The notes under the pieces: model-generated
The model's database searches: none
What the model saw: the letters and a program-made list of their open reading frames with translations, nothing else
What the model was told of the DNA's origin: nothing
Program-made: the position numbers and the translations under genes
Origin: a bacterium
Lineage (GTDB): Bacteria; Planctomycetota; Phycisphaerae; UBA1845
DNA: 32,731 bases
NCBI GenBank assembly: GCA_024231775.1
Contig: JAAEQG010000742.1
Coordinates: 1 to 32,731, forward strand
Direction: 5' to 3'
Part shown: positions 25,406-32,731 of the stretch, piece by piece
How positions within the stretch are numbered: position 1 is the stretch's first letter
Layout: each line of letters starts with the position of its first letter

Positions 25406-26406
25406 GCGTTGGTCAACTCGACAAGGCGGTCCAGGGTCTTCTTGGCGCGGTGGTCGTCAATCGCTTCGCCTGCGGCGCGGAATCCAGCGGGCAGGTCATC
25501 CGCTCGGCCAGCCACAACGAGCGCGGCGGCGGCGTTGAGCAGGGTGTGGTCTCGGGCTGGTCCGGGGGTCCCGGATAGGATTCCCCGCACAACCTGGGCG
25601 CTCTCCTCCGCAGAATTCACCGCCAGGTCAGCCAGGCAGGCGCGCGGGACGCCCAAATTCTCCGGACTGATCCGGCGCGTCTCGATTCGTCCGTCGCGCA
25701 ACTCGGTGATGCGCGTCTCCGCCGTGACGGTCAGGTCGCACAGACCGTCCAGGCCATGCACGACCATGGCATGCACCGCTCCCAGTTGCCCGAGTACCTC
25801 GGCGATCGTTTCGGTAAGCTCCGGTCTGGGCACGCCCAGAACCTGGCGCTGGGCTCCGGCGGGGTTGGTCAAAGGTCCGAGCAGGTTGAAGATCGTCCGA
25901 ACGCCCAAAGCCCGGCGGGCGCCCGCGGCGTGCTTCATGGCTGGATGCAGCGCCCGGGCGAATAGGAACCCGATCCCGATCTCTTGCAGGCAGCGCTCCA
26001 CGGTGGTCGGCGGGCAATCGATGCGCACGCCCAGAGCCTGCAGAACCTCTGCGCTACCGCTGACGCGCGTGTTGGTTACGTTGCCATGCTTCGCGACGGT
26101 CGCCCCCGCTGCCGCAGCCACCAACGCGGCGGTGGTCGATACGTTGAACGTGCTGATCCCATCCCCGCCTGCTCCGCAGGTGTCGATGCAATCCTCTGCG
26201 CAGTGGATGGGCGTGGCGTGGGTCCGCATCGCCTGGGCTGCACCGGTGATCTCCTCGACGGTCTCGCCCTTGACGGCGAGCGCGGCGAGAAACGCACCCA
26301 GCAGGGCATCCGGCGCTTCGCCTGCCATGATGGTCTCGAAGGCCTGGGCGGATTCCCCGCAGGTCAGATCCTGGCCGGCAATGAGTTTTTCCAGAAGAGT
26401 CCGCAC
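25402..26406 (-). CDS. trpD: anthranilate phosphoribosyltransferase
   Basis: Transfers phosphoribose from PRPP to anthranilate, the second step of tryptophan synthesis. The GTG at 26406 is chosen: it has GGAGG 6 bases upstream and gives MRTLLEKLIAGQDLT, the usual family start, and 334 residues, the usual length. An ATG at 26421 overlaps that ribosome-binding site. The PRPP motif DTCGAGGDGISTFNVST (about 75-91), AKHGN (K106-N109), HPAMKHAAGARRALGVRT and IFNLLGPLTNPAG are present. The loop after KHGN is unusual: VTNTRVSGSAEVL replaces the common RxVSSxSGSADVL, removing the first Arg. The downstream zinc-ribbon gene overlaps its stop codon. trpA lies 10 kb away. Confidence 0.93.
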   Translation of the reverse strand: MRTLLEKLIAGQDLTCGESAQAFETIMAGEAPDALLGAFLAALAVKGETVEEITGAAQAMRTHATPIHCAEDCIDTCGAGGDGISTFNVSTTAALVAAAAGATVAKHGNVTNTRVSGSAEVLQALGVRIDCPPTTVERCLQEIGIGFLFARALHPAMKHAAGARRALGVRTIFNLLGPLTNPAGAQRQVLGVPRPELTETIAEVLGQLGAVHAMVVHGLDGLCDLTVTAETRITELRDGRIETRRISPENLGVPRACLADLAVNSAEESAQVVRGILSGTPGPARDHTLLNAAAALVVAGRADDLPAGFRAAGEAIDDHRAKKTLDRLVELTNA

Positions 26407-26566
26407 GAGCCACCTCCGCATAGCGCCGACCGAGCACGTCCATTGTCCAGCGTAGCCAATTGCACCACAGATCACCGCCGGATACAAGAATATCGTCTTG
26501 CGATGGTTCGTACTCGTCCGGGGCACTGGAGTATGATGGGGTCCGCATCCAGGGGACTTGGTGAAT

Positions 26567-26707
26567 GCGTCGCCCCGAAGGAGCGCACGGTTCTAGCCAG
26601 GGGTGGAGCGCAGCGGAACCCCTGGACACCGGACCGCGCACAGACTTCGCCCCGGCAGGGCGGGGGAAGATTAGGCGCACAGATGCCGCCCCGGTAGGGG
26701 CGGTGGA
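26567..26707 (+). repeat. interspersed repeat with CCAGGGGT/ACCCCTGG hairpin, copy 2
   Basis: The counterpart of 16644-16744: 'gcgtcgccccgaagg', hairpin arms at 26597-26604 and 26618-26625 around 'ggagcgcagcgga', then 'cgccccggcaggg'. A partly repeated 'gccgccccggtagggg' unit at the end makes this copy longer. It fills most of the gap between the divergent trpD and mnmE genes (26407-26734). Confidence 0.8.
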
Positions 26708-26734
26708 CTAGAAGCTGTTTTGCCGAACGAACTC

Positions 26735-28141
26735 ATGTTCGATGTATTGGATGACACGATCGCGGCAGTCTCTTCGCCGCCCGGGTACGGGTTGCGAGGG
26801 ATCGTGCGGGTCAGTGGTCCCCAGGCTATCGCGATCGCCGCGGTTATGTTCTCCGACGATGAGGCTGGGCCTCTGGCGGAGCGGCGCGGTTCTTGCCGTT
26901 ATCCCGGACAGATTCACCTCGAACCCCACGCCACCGTGCCCGGTGAGCTCTATCTCTTCCGCGCTCCGCGCAGCTACACCCGCCAGGATGTCGTCGAGTT
27001 TCACACGCTCAGCTCGCCGCCGGTGCTGGCTATGTTGCTCGAACGGATCTACGAACAGGGCGCTCGCGGTGCGGAACCGGGTGAGTTCACCGCCCGGGCG
27101 TTCTTCAACGGGGCCTTGAGTCTGGATGAAGCCGAGTCGGTGGGGGCGCTGATCCGGGCGCGATCGGATGCCCAGTTGCGTAGCGCCCATGCTTTGCGCA
27201 ACCACGCGCCGGCCCGCACCGCTCAGGTCTGGAGTGAGCAGCTCGCCGAGGTGGTCGCTCTGGTCGAGGCGGACATCGACTTCGCCGAGGAGCCCATCGA
27301 GTTCATCACCCCCGGAGAACTGATCGCCCGGTTGAAGACGTTGCGCGCCGAGCTGGACGCTCTGCTATGCAGCGCAGACAGCGTCGAGCGCTTCGAGGTC
27401 CTGCCCACGGTCCTGCTGGTCGGACCTGCCAACGCCGGGAAGAGCTCCTTGATGAATGCGTTATCGGGTGTCGAGCGGGCGATCTGCTCGGCGGTCGAGG
27501 GGACCACGCGCGATGTGCTGACCGCACCGCTTGCCCTGCCGGCCATGGATTGCCTTCTGGCGGACGGGGCCGGTCTGAACCGCACTGACGATGAGCTGTT
27601 GCTCCTGGCCCAGTCGATGACCCGAGAAACCGCCGCCCGGGTGGACCTACTGTGTCTGGTACTGGACATCTCCCGCGAGGTTCCAGGCGACGTCTTCGAG
27701 ATTCTCCGCCATCATCCCGAGAAACGCGCAGTTATCGCTGCCAACAAGACCGACCTGCTAGGCGCGGATGTCGTCGGTGCGAGGATCAAGCGGATGGTTG
27801 CGACGGCGTCTTTCCCGGTAATCGGCACCAGCGCCATCTCCGGAACGGGCACCACCGAGCTTAGGAGGGCGATCCAGGCCCAGCTCGGCGAAGATCGAGG
27901 CGGTGCCGAAGACCGCTCGATCCTCCTGGGGACCCGACAGCGCAACGCACTCCGGGCGGCGTCTGACGCACTGGACCGGGCCATCACGCACAGCCGGGCG
28001 ATCGACTCGACCATAGAGCGAGCCGATCTGATCGCGTTCGATCTGCGCGAGGCGCTCGAGGCCCTTGCGGCGGTGTGTGGGCAGGTGAGTACCGAAGACC
28101 TGCTGACTCAAGTCTTCAGCCGCTTCTGCATCGGTAAGTAG
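26735..28141 (+). CDS. mnmE: tRNA modification GTPase MnmE, divergent
   Basis: With MnmG it installs the 5-carboxymethylaminomethyl group on U34 of certain tRNAs. The 468-residue product has the three expected parts. The N-terminal folate-binding domain opens DTIAAVSSPPGYGLRGIVRV and contains SYTRQDVVEFH. The helical domain includes PGEFTARAFFNGALSLDEAE and EADIDFAEEPIEF. The G domain has P-loop GPANAGKSSLMNAL with the potassium-binding Asn, VEGTTRD and NKTDL, and the C-terminal motif FCIGK is intact. Departures from the canonical enzyme: the folate-domain HGGP region reads TLSSPP, switch II DTAG reads DGAG (D277-G280), and the position of the catalytic glutamate (E282 in E. coli) is Leu289. 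ATG 26735 is preferred over TTG 26720. No strong ribosome-binding site is visible. mnmG is not in the window. Confidence 0.88.
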   Translation: MFDVLDDTIAAVSSPPGYGLRGIVRVSGPQAIAIAAVMFSDDEAGPLAERRGSCRYPGQIHLEPHATVPGELYLFRAPRSYTRQDVVEFHTLSSPPVLAMLLERIYEQGARGAEPGEFTARAFFNGALSLDEAESVGALIRARSDAQLRSAHALRNHAPARTAQVWSEQLAEVVALVEADIDFAEEPIEFITPGELIARLKTLRAELDALLCSADSVERFEVLPTVLLVGPANAGKSSLMNALSGVERAICSAVEGTTRDVLTAPLALPAMDCLLADGAGLNRTDDELLLLAQSMTRETAARVDLLCLVLDISREVPGDVFEILRHHPEKRAVIAANKTDLLGADVVGARIKRMVATASFPVIGTSAISGTGTTELRRAIQAQLGEDRGGAEDRSILLGTRQRNALRAASDALDRAITHSRAIDSTIERADLIAFDLREALEALAAVCGQVSTEDLLTQVFSRFCIGK

Positions 28142-28410
28142 CCGGGTCATTCGTGTCCTGTTAAGTCTGACCGGATTAATGCCGTTACGACCGCAAGTCT
28201 GCACCAGGACAAGGAACAGGTTCCTTCGCCGTCCTCCGTTCGGTACAATCAGACCATTGACGTTCCGCTGAAGCAGCAATTGCTTTTCGGGGGACGGCGT
28301 TGGCGGGACGCCTGTGTCGACTTAATGGCACTCACCGCGAGGGGAAATGGCGCACCGTTGGCAACACGGTGACGGACAGCCAGCCTCCAAACAGAAGAGG
28401 AACCGACATC

Positions 28411-30561
28411 ATGCGGCGGTCTGGCATTGTGATCGTATTGATAGCGTTGATGGTGACGCCGGCGGTGGTGGCGGTGGCCCCCCCGGGTATGCTCGTGCGG
28501 GCGGCGGATGACGAGGTGAATCCTCTGCCGCGCCACCGGACGTCGTGGGAACGACAGCACCCGGTCCCGCCCATCCCGCTCGAGCAATTCACGCAGAGGA
28601 CTCCGCCTACAGGTGCGGTGTACTGCCCGCCCGAGTACGCCCCGAATGAGGGGATGCTGATTCGCTGGGGCGCGTACAACTCTGTGCTGACCGAACTCAC
28701 CGTGACGGTCACCACGCTGGACCCGGATGCGATGGTGTACATCGTAGCCACCGTAGCGCAAGGGGACAGTGCCGCGGTGACGCTGGATGGGGCAGGTGCT
28801 GATATGTCCCAGGTCGAGTTTATCACCTACACCTCCGACAGCGTGTGGATGCGCGATTACGGTCCGCGTTTCATCTTCGAGGACGGCGCGCGGGCCATTG
28901 TGAATCACACGTACAATCGTTCGTTCCGTGCGTACGACAACGCATTCCCCGGCATCCTGGGGACGCTCTGGGGGGAGACTGTCTACGACATACCGCTCGT
29001 GCATGGTGGCGGGAACTTTCACCTGTTCGCCAATGGTGATGCTTTCATGAGTTCGCTGGTGCTCGGCGAGAACCCCAGCCTGAGCGAGCAGGACGTTAAG
29101 GATCTGTATCAGGACTACCAGAACCTCGACCTGACCATCTATCCCGGGTTCCCTACCGGTTTCGATTCGACGCAGCACATCGATATGTGGATGATGCCGC
29201 TGGGGGACGACAGCGTAGTCATCGGGGAGTACGATGTCGGTACGGGGCAACCATACACGATCAGCGAGAACGCGGTCACCGATCTGAGTGGACGTGGATA
29301 CACCATCCATCGCACGCCCGGGTGGAATGACGGTGGTACCCACTATACCTATACGAATGCGGTGATCCTCAACGACCTACTGCTCATTCCCGCGTTCGGC
29401 GCTCCGTACTTGACCGAAGACGCAGCCGCTCAGGCGGTCTTTGAGGGAGCGCTGCCCGGGCATACGGTTGTTCCGGTGGACTGCTCAGATATCATCCATG
29501 CCGCCGGAGCCATTCACTGTGTGGTCATGCACGTACCTGCGTACGCCAACCCTTTCCCATCCGTCACCGTGTTGACTCCTGACGGCGGAGAGTCCTGGGC
29601 GTCCGGACAGGCCGTGGACATCACCTGGCAGGCGACCGACGATGTAGGCGTCACTGGGATTGACCTATACTGCTCCACGAACGGAGGCAGCAGCTATCCC
29701 CATCTGATCGCTACGGGGGAGGTGAATGACGGAGCGTATGCCTGGACTGCACCGTCGATGTGGACCGATCGCTATCGCATCAAGGTCGTGGCGCATGACG
29801 CGGACCTGAACATGGGGGAGGACGAGTCCGACGCGGACTTCACCGTTGGCCGGGCTCCGGTGCTGGCCCACGCCTTTACGCTGGACGTTGATCCCGGCTG
29901 GACTGTCGAGGGCGATTGGGAACATGGCGTACCGACCGGCGGTGGAACCCACAATTACGATCCCCAAAGTGGTTACACCGGCGCCAACGTCTATGGATAC
30001 AACCTCGAAGGTGACTACCCTCGCAACATGTCGGAGACCGAGTACCTTACCTCAATCCCCCTGGACTGTCAGGGGCTGTCCGCGGTGGAGCTGCGCTTCT
30101 GGCGCTGGCTGGGGGTGGAGTCGAGCGAACCCGAGTTTGACCATGCCACTGTGGAGGTGTCCACCGACGGTCAGGCGTGGCAGCCGACCTGGGAGGCTGC
30201 GGGCGCCGACATCGGGGATACAGAATGGACTCAGATGGTTCTGGACATTTCAAGCGTCGTCGATGACCACGCGACGGTCTACCTGCGCTGGGGCATGGGG
30301 CCGACGGACGGTTCGGTCACGTTTCCCGGATGGAACGTTGATGACATCGAGATCTGGGGAGCGTCACCATGTGATCTGAGTGGCGACGGTCTGGTCGATC
30401 CTGCGGACCATGCGTTCTTCGAGCGATGTCATGCCGGGCCAGGCGTCGGCGTACCCAACCTGCTCGACTACGACTGCGCCGCCTGCGACCTCAGCGGCGA
30501 CGGCGATGTCGACTTGGCGGACTTTGCCGTCCTTCAGAGCTGTTCTGCCCCGGCTCCGTGA
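28411..30561 (+). CDS. secreted agmatine/peptidyl-arginine-deiminase-type protein with Ig-like and dockerin-like regions
   Basis: A 716-residue exported protein. A signal peptide (MRRSGIVIVLIALMVTPAVV) leads into a guanidino-modifying domain of the PAD_porph/agmatine deiminase type (about residues 60-385). Catalytic motifs are visible: VWMRDYGPRF (D149), VHGGGNFHLF, the H256-x-D258 pair in TQHIDMWMM, and the nucleophile C370 in AGAIHCVVMHVPA. A fibronectin/Ig-like segment follows (VTVLTPDGGESWASGQAVDI and onward), then a jelly-roll-like region (about 485-650). Two dockerin-type Ca-binding units close it (CDLSGDGLVDPADHAFF and CDLSGDGDVDLADFAVL). The likely reaction is hydrolysis of agmatine or peptidyl-arginine guanidino groups outside the cytoplasm, releasing ammonia; the substrate is not determinable. 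AGAGG lies about 10 bases before the ATG. The 269-base gap upstream has no other feature. Confidence 0.88.
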   Translation: MRRSGIVIVLIALMVTPAVVAVAPPGMLVRAADDEVNPLPRHRTSWERQHPVPPIPLEQFTQRTPPTGAVYCPPEYAPNEGMLIRWGAYNSVLTELTVTVTTLDPDAMVYIVATVAQGDSAAVTLDGAGADMSQVEFITYTSDSVWMRDYGPRFIFEDGARAIVNHTYNRSFRAYDNAFPGILGTLWGETVYDIPLVHGGGNFHLFANGDAFMSSLVLGENPSLSEQDVKDLYQDYQNLDLTIYPGFPTGFDSTQHIDMWMMPLGDDSVVIGEYDVGTGQPYTISENAVTDLSGRGYTIHRTPGWNDGGTHYTYTNAVILNDLLLIPAFGAPYLTEDAAAQAVFEGALPGHTVVPVDCSDIIHAAGAIHCVVMHVPAYANPFPSVTVLTPDGGESWASGQAVDITWQATDDVGVTGIDLYCSTNGGSSYPHLIATGEVNDGAYAWTAPSMWTDRYRIKVVAHDADLNMGEDESDADFTVGRAPVLAHAFTLDVDPGWTVEGDWEHGVPTGGGTHNYDPQSGYTGANVYGYNLEGDYPRNMSETEYLTSIPLDCQGLSAVELRFWRWLGVESSEPEFDHATVEVSTDGQAWQPTWEAAGADIGDTEWTQMVLDISSVVDDHATVYLRWGMGPTDGSVTFPGWNVDDIEIWGASPCDLSGDGLVDPADHAFFERCHAGPGVGVPNLLDYDCAACDLSGDGDVDLADFAVLQSCSAPAP

Positions 30562-30594
30562 TTCGGGCTCTGCGGCGGAGGGGCGACCGGCGTC

Positions 30595-31767
30595 TCAGGG
30601 CTCATTGTTGCTGAGCACGACAAGTGAGGTTTCCGGCGGGGCGAGGAAGCGCATTCGGGGCGCCTGTCCGCGTTCATGGCCCACGCCGCGGCTGACATAG
30701 ATGCGGCGACCGTTCAGCTCGTGGTATCCTCCCGCGCCCACCGATCGGGGAACTGTTGTCGCCGTAACCAACGGACCGATCAACGGCAAGCACACTTGTC
30801 CCCCGTGGGTGTGGCCGGCGACGACGAGATCGACCCGCGTGTCCTCCGATAGAGCCTGCACTGCGTCCGGGGTGTGGGCAAGTAGGATCCTGATGTCGTC
30901 AGCCCCAGCCGCGCCCTCCAGTTGCTCCACAGTCTGCCGTGCCTCGGCTGACGAATAGGAGAACTCGATACCTCCGATTCGCAAACGCCGATCGCCAACC
31001 CGCGTCTCGACAGTCTCATTCACCAGCAGCCTGATCTGCGTTCCCTCTACGATCCGCTGCACCCAGCGGGGGCGATCGATGTTGCCGAGCACGCAGAAGA
31101 CGCCGCCGGGTGCGGAAAGCTGCGACAGTAACTCGCGCAGGGCGATCTCTTCCCGAGCGAACATATCCGCCGTTCCCTGAAACAGATCGCCGGGCAACAG
31201 GATCACGTCGGGTTCGAGGGCCATCAACTGCGCGACAGCGGCCCGTTCGTAATCCGTGACCCTGTTCGTCTGGATGTCCGCCAACACGCCGACCTTGACG
31301 TCGTCCTCCCCTTCGCGCTGCACGTGCACCGGCACGTATGCAGTCTCCATCTGTAACCAGTACGGTTCGACGAATGTGGCGTAGACGCCCACGGGAACCG
31401 GGATCAGGCAGGCGGCTGCAATGATCCGCGCGAGGCGAGTAGCGCGGCGGACCGGGCGACCGCCACATCGCACCCAGGCAAGCGTCAGGAGGACAGCGCC
31501 GACAATCGGGACCGCCACTGCTAGTTCGAGGTATGCAAAATGGACGAATCCAAACCTGTTCACGCCCAGCGAAAGCAGCAGTGGCAACTTGGCTACGAAG
31601 AGGCTTCCCGCCGCCAGCCCCGCAAGCACAGCGCGAAAAACGGTGATCACCGGACGATCATCGCCGCCAGCTAGCCTCCAGGGACAGAGCAGCACGGCCA
31701 GGGCGGCGCTCGCATCGAAGAGCGCGCACGCCAGGGGGAACACGAAGAACCAATCTGCGTCCATCAT
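30595..31767 (-). CDS. membrane metallophosphoesterase with altered metal-site histidines
   Basis: A 390-residue protein with about four N-terminal transmembrane helices (residues 5-135), followed by a calcineurin-like phosphoesterase domain resembling YkuE-type membrane enzymes that act on lipid-linked phosphates. Motifs: D164-I-Q166 (GVLADIQTN) in place of the usual D-x-H, GD194 (LLPGDLFQG), GN229-I-D231 (VLGNIDRP) where GNHD/E is expected, H298 (LLAHTPD), and H319/H321 (VAGHTHGGQ). The histidine of motif I and the catalytic histidine of motif III are therefore replaced. The protein may use a different metal arrangement or be a weak or altered enzyme. It ends 34 bases from the convergent deiminase gene and lies downstream of purU on the same strand. 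Confidence 0.85.
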   Translation of the reverse strand: MMDADWFFVFPLACALFDASAALAVLLCPWRLAGGDDRPVITVFRAVLAGLAAGSLFVAKLPLLLSLGVNRFGFVHFAYLELAVAVPIVGAVLLTLAWVRCGGRPVRRATRLARIIAAACLIPVPVGVYATFVEPYWLQMETAYVPVHVQREGEDDVKVGVLADIQTNRVTDYERAAVAQLMALEPDVILLPGDLFQGTADMFAREEIALRELLSQLSAPGGVFCVLGNIDRPRWVQRIVEGTQIRLLVNETVETRVGDRRLRIGGIEFSYSSAEARQTVEQLEGAAGADDIRILLAHTPDAVQALSEDTRVDLVVAGHTHGGQVCLPLIGPLVTATTVPRSVGAGGYHELNGRRIYVSRGVGHERGQAPRMRFLAPPETSLVVLSNNEP

Positions 31768-31884
31768 CCACCAAGTCTCGGTTGCGCCAGATTCTGCTGC
31801 TCCATTTCCAGATGTACGGCTGATGGCGGATTAGTGTTCATGGTGTTCTGTAATGAACTTGACCGCTAGCGTGCCCGGGCAGGA

Positions 31885-32731
31885 TCAGTCGAAGGCGATG
31901 GTCTTGTTCTGGCTGACCAAGATTTTGTCCTCGACGTGCAGGCGTACTGCGCTGGCGAGGACGGTGCGTTCGAGATCGCGGCCTTTGCGGACCAGGTCGT
32001 CGATGTTGTCCCGGTGGTCGATGGGCATGGTGCTCTGGGCGATGATCGGTCCCTGGTCGAGTTGCTCGGTCACGTAGTGGCTGGTGGCGCCGATGAGCTT
32101 GACCCCGCGCTGGTACGCCTGGTGGTAGGGCCGCGGACCGGCAAACGCCGGCAGGAAGCTGTGGTGGATGTTGATGATCCGTTCGCGGTATGGGTCCACC
32201 AGCGCCGGGCTGAGGATTTGCATGTAGCGGGCCAGCACCACGAAGTCCACATCAGCATCTGTCAGCATACCCAGCAGACGTTGCTCCTGGGCGGCCTTTT
32301 CACCTGGCGTCATCGGAAGATGGTGGAACGGTAGTCCGCACTCCTCCACCTGCGGTTTGAGATCCGGGTGGTTGCCCGCCACGAAGGGGATGTCCACGCC
32401 CAACTCGCCCGACCGCCAACGCCAGAGTAGATCGTTGAGGCAGTGGCTCTCCCGGCTGACCAGAATCGCCATGCGCTTCACCCGGTCACCCCAGTGCACC
32501 TGCCAACTCATCTGATGCCGGTCGGCCACCTCCTGCCACGCCGGGGCAAACGACTCTGCATCGAGTTGGAAACCATCGTGTTCGACCTCCACGCGCATGA
32601 AGAACTCGCCATGCTGCGGGTCGGTGTGCTGGTCGGATTCCAGCAGGTTGCCATCGTATCGGGCGATGAAACCCGCTACGGCGGCTACGATCCCTCGCCC
32701 ATCGGGACACGAGATCAACAGGCGTGCGGTG
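31885..32731 (-). CDS. purU: formyltetrahydrofolate deformylase (5' end beyond window)
   Basis: Hydrolyses 10-formyl-THF to THF and formate, balancing one-carbon pools and supplying formate for purine synthesis. The visible 282 residues begin inside the N-terminal ACT domain (TARLLISCPDGRGIVAAVAG) and read off the right edge with no stop, so a few residues are missing. A TTG at 32718 is not a convincing start. The catalytic formyltransferase domain has MAILVSRESHCLNDLL, the active-site stretch INIHHSFLPAFAGPRPYHQA, and GVKLIGATSHYVTEQLDQG with the catalytic Asp. It ends in QNKTIAFD, close to the E. coli ending. The metallophosphoesterase gene follows after 117 bases, with nothing else in that gap. 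Confidence 0.95.
   Translation of the reverse strand, partial: TARLLISCPDGRGIVAAVAGFIARYDGNLLESDQHTDPQHGEFFMRVEVEHDGFQLDAESFAPAWQEVADRHQMSWQVHWGDRVKRMAILVSRESHCLNDLLWRWRSGELGVDIPFVAGNHPDLKPQVEECGLPFHHLPMTPGEKAAQEQRLLGMLTDADVDFVVLARYMQILSPALVDPYRERIINIHHSFLPAFAGPRPYHQAYQRGVKLIGATSHYVTEQLDQGPIIAQSTMPIDHRDNIDDLVRKGRDLERTVLASAVRLHVEDKILVSQNKTIAFD

Noticed and set aside
25019-26455. 478-residue plus-strand open frame
   Set aside because: Antisense to trpD and the zinc-ribbon gene; composition is low-complexity S/R/A/P and no domain is seen.
28249-29343. 364-residue minus-strand open frame
   Set aside because: Antisense to the deiminase gene and rich in H and R, as expected of a shadow frame.

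Overview
This window looks like part of a planctomycete chromosome, most likely a Phycisphaerae-like lineage. That is an inference. It rests on high GC with GC-rich third codon positions, a secreted protein ending in dockerin-type Ca-binding repeats, an exported PD40/M28/PDZ peptidase, and short hairpin-rich interspersed repeats in almost every long intergenic gap. I found no tRNA, rRNA, CRISPR array, recognisable transposase or phage gene. Most of the window is ordinary housekeeping sequence on both strands.

Layout. 1-8.9 kb (+): NCS2 nucleobase permease, an inverted pair of interspersed repeats, tryptophanase (tnaA), a membrane coiled-coil protein with a BRCT-like segment, then dnaG-rpoD behind a clear sigma70-type promoter. 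8.9-10.6 kb: a lower-GC accessory insert holding an Apea-like HEPN protein gene. The gene is split by a 10-C tract and bracketed by perfect 23-bp inverted repeats. 10.6-13.6 kb (-): exported M28 peptidase. 13.9-15.1 kb (+): ruvC-ruvA. 15.1-16.0 kb (-): trpA. 16.2-16.5 kb (+): an autonomous structured RNA with its own promoter, a long closing stem and a rho-independent terminator; its architecture fits 6S RNA. 16.5-17.2 kb: a patchwork of hairpin repeats. 17.3-18.7 kb (-): glutamine synthetase. 19.2-21.5 kb (+): iorA-iorB. 21.8-22.3 kb (+): small beta-carbonic-anhydrase-like protein. 22.5-26.4 kb (-): hydantoinase/dihydropyrimidinase, a methyltransferase, and trpD translationally coupled to a small zinc-ribbon protein. 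26.7-28.1 kb (+): divergent mnmE. 28.4-30.6 kb (+): secreted agmatine/peptidyl-arginine-deiminase-type protein. 30.6-32.7 kb (-): metallophosphoesterase with an altered metal site, and purU running off the right edge.

How the genes fit together. Two enzymes point to fermentative or anaerobic use of aromatic amino acids: tryptophanase and ferredoxin-linked indolepyruvate oxidoreductase. trpA and trpD show that tryptophan is also synthesised, from dispersed rather than operonic trp genes. NCS2 permease and hydantoinase suggest pyrimidine or hydantoin uptake and turnover, although they lie 20 kb apart. The items most worth following up are the inverted-repeat-bracketed HEPN gene with its possible slippery C tract, the 6S-like RNA, the divergent MnmE, and the nested hairpin repeat at 16852-16906.
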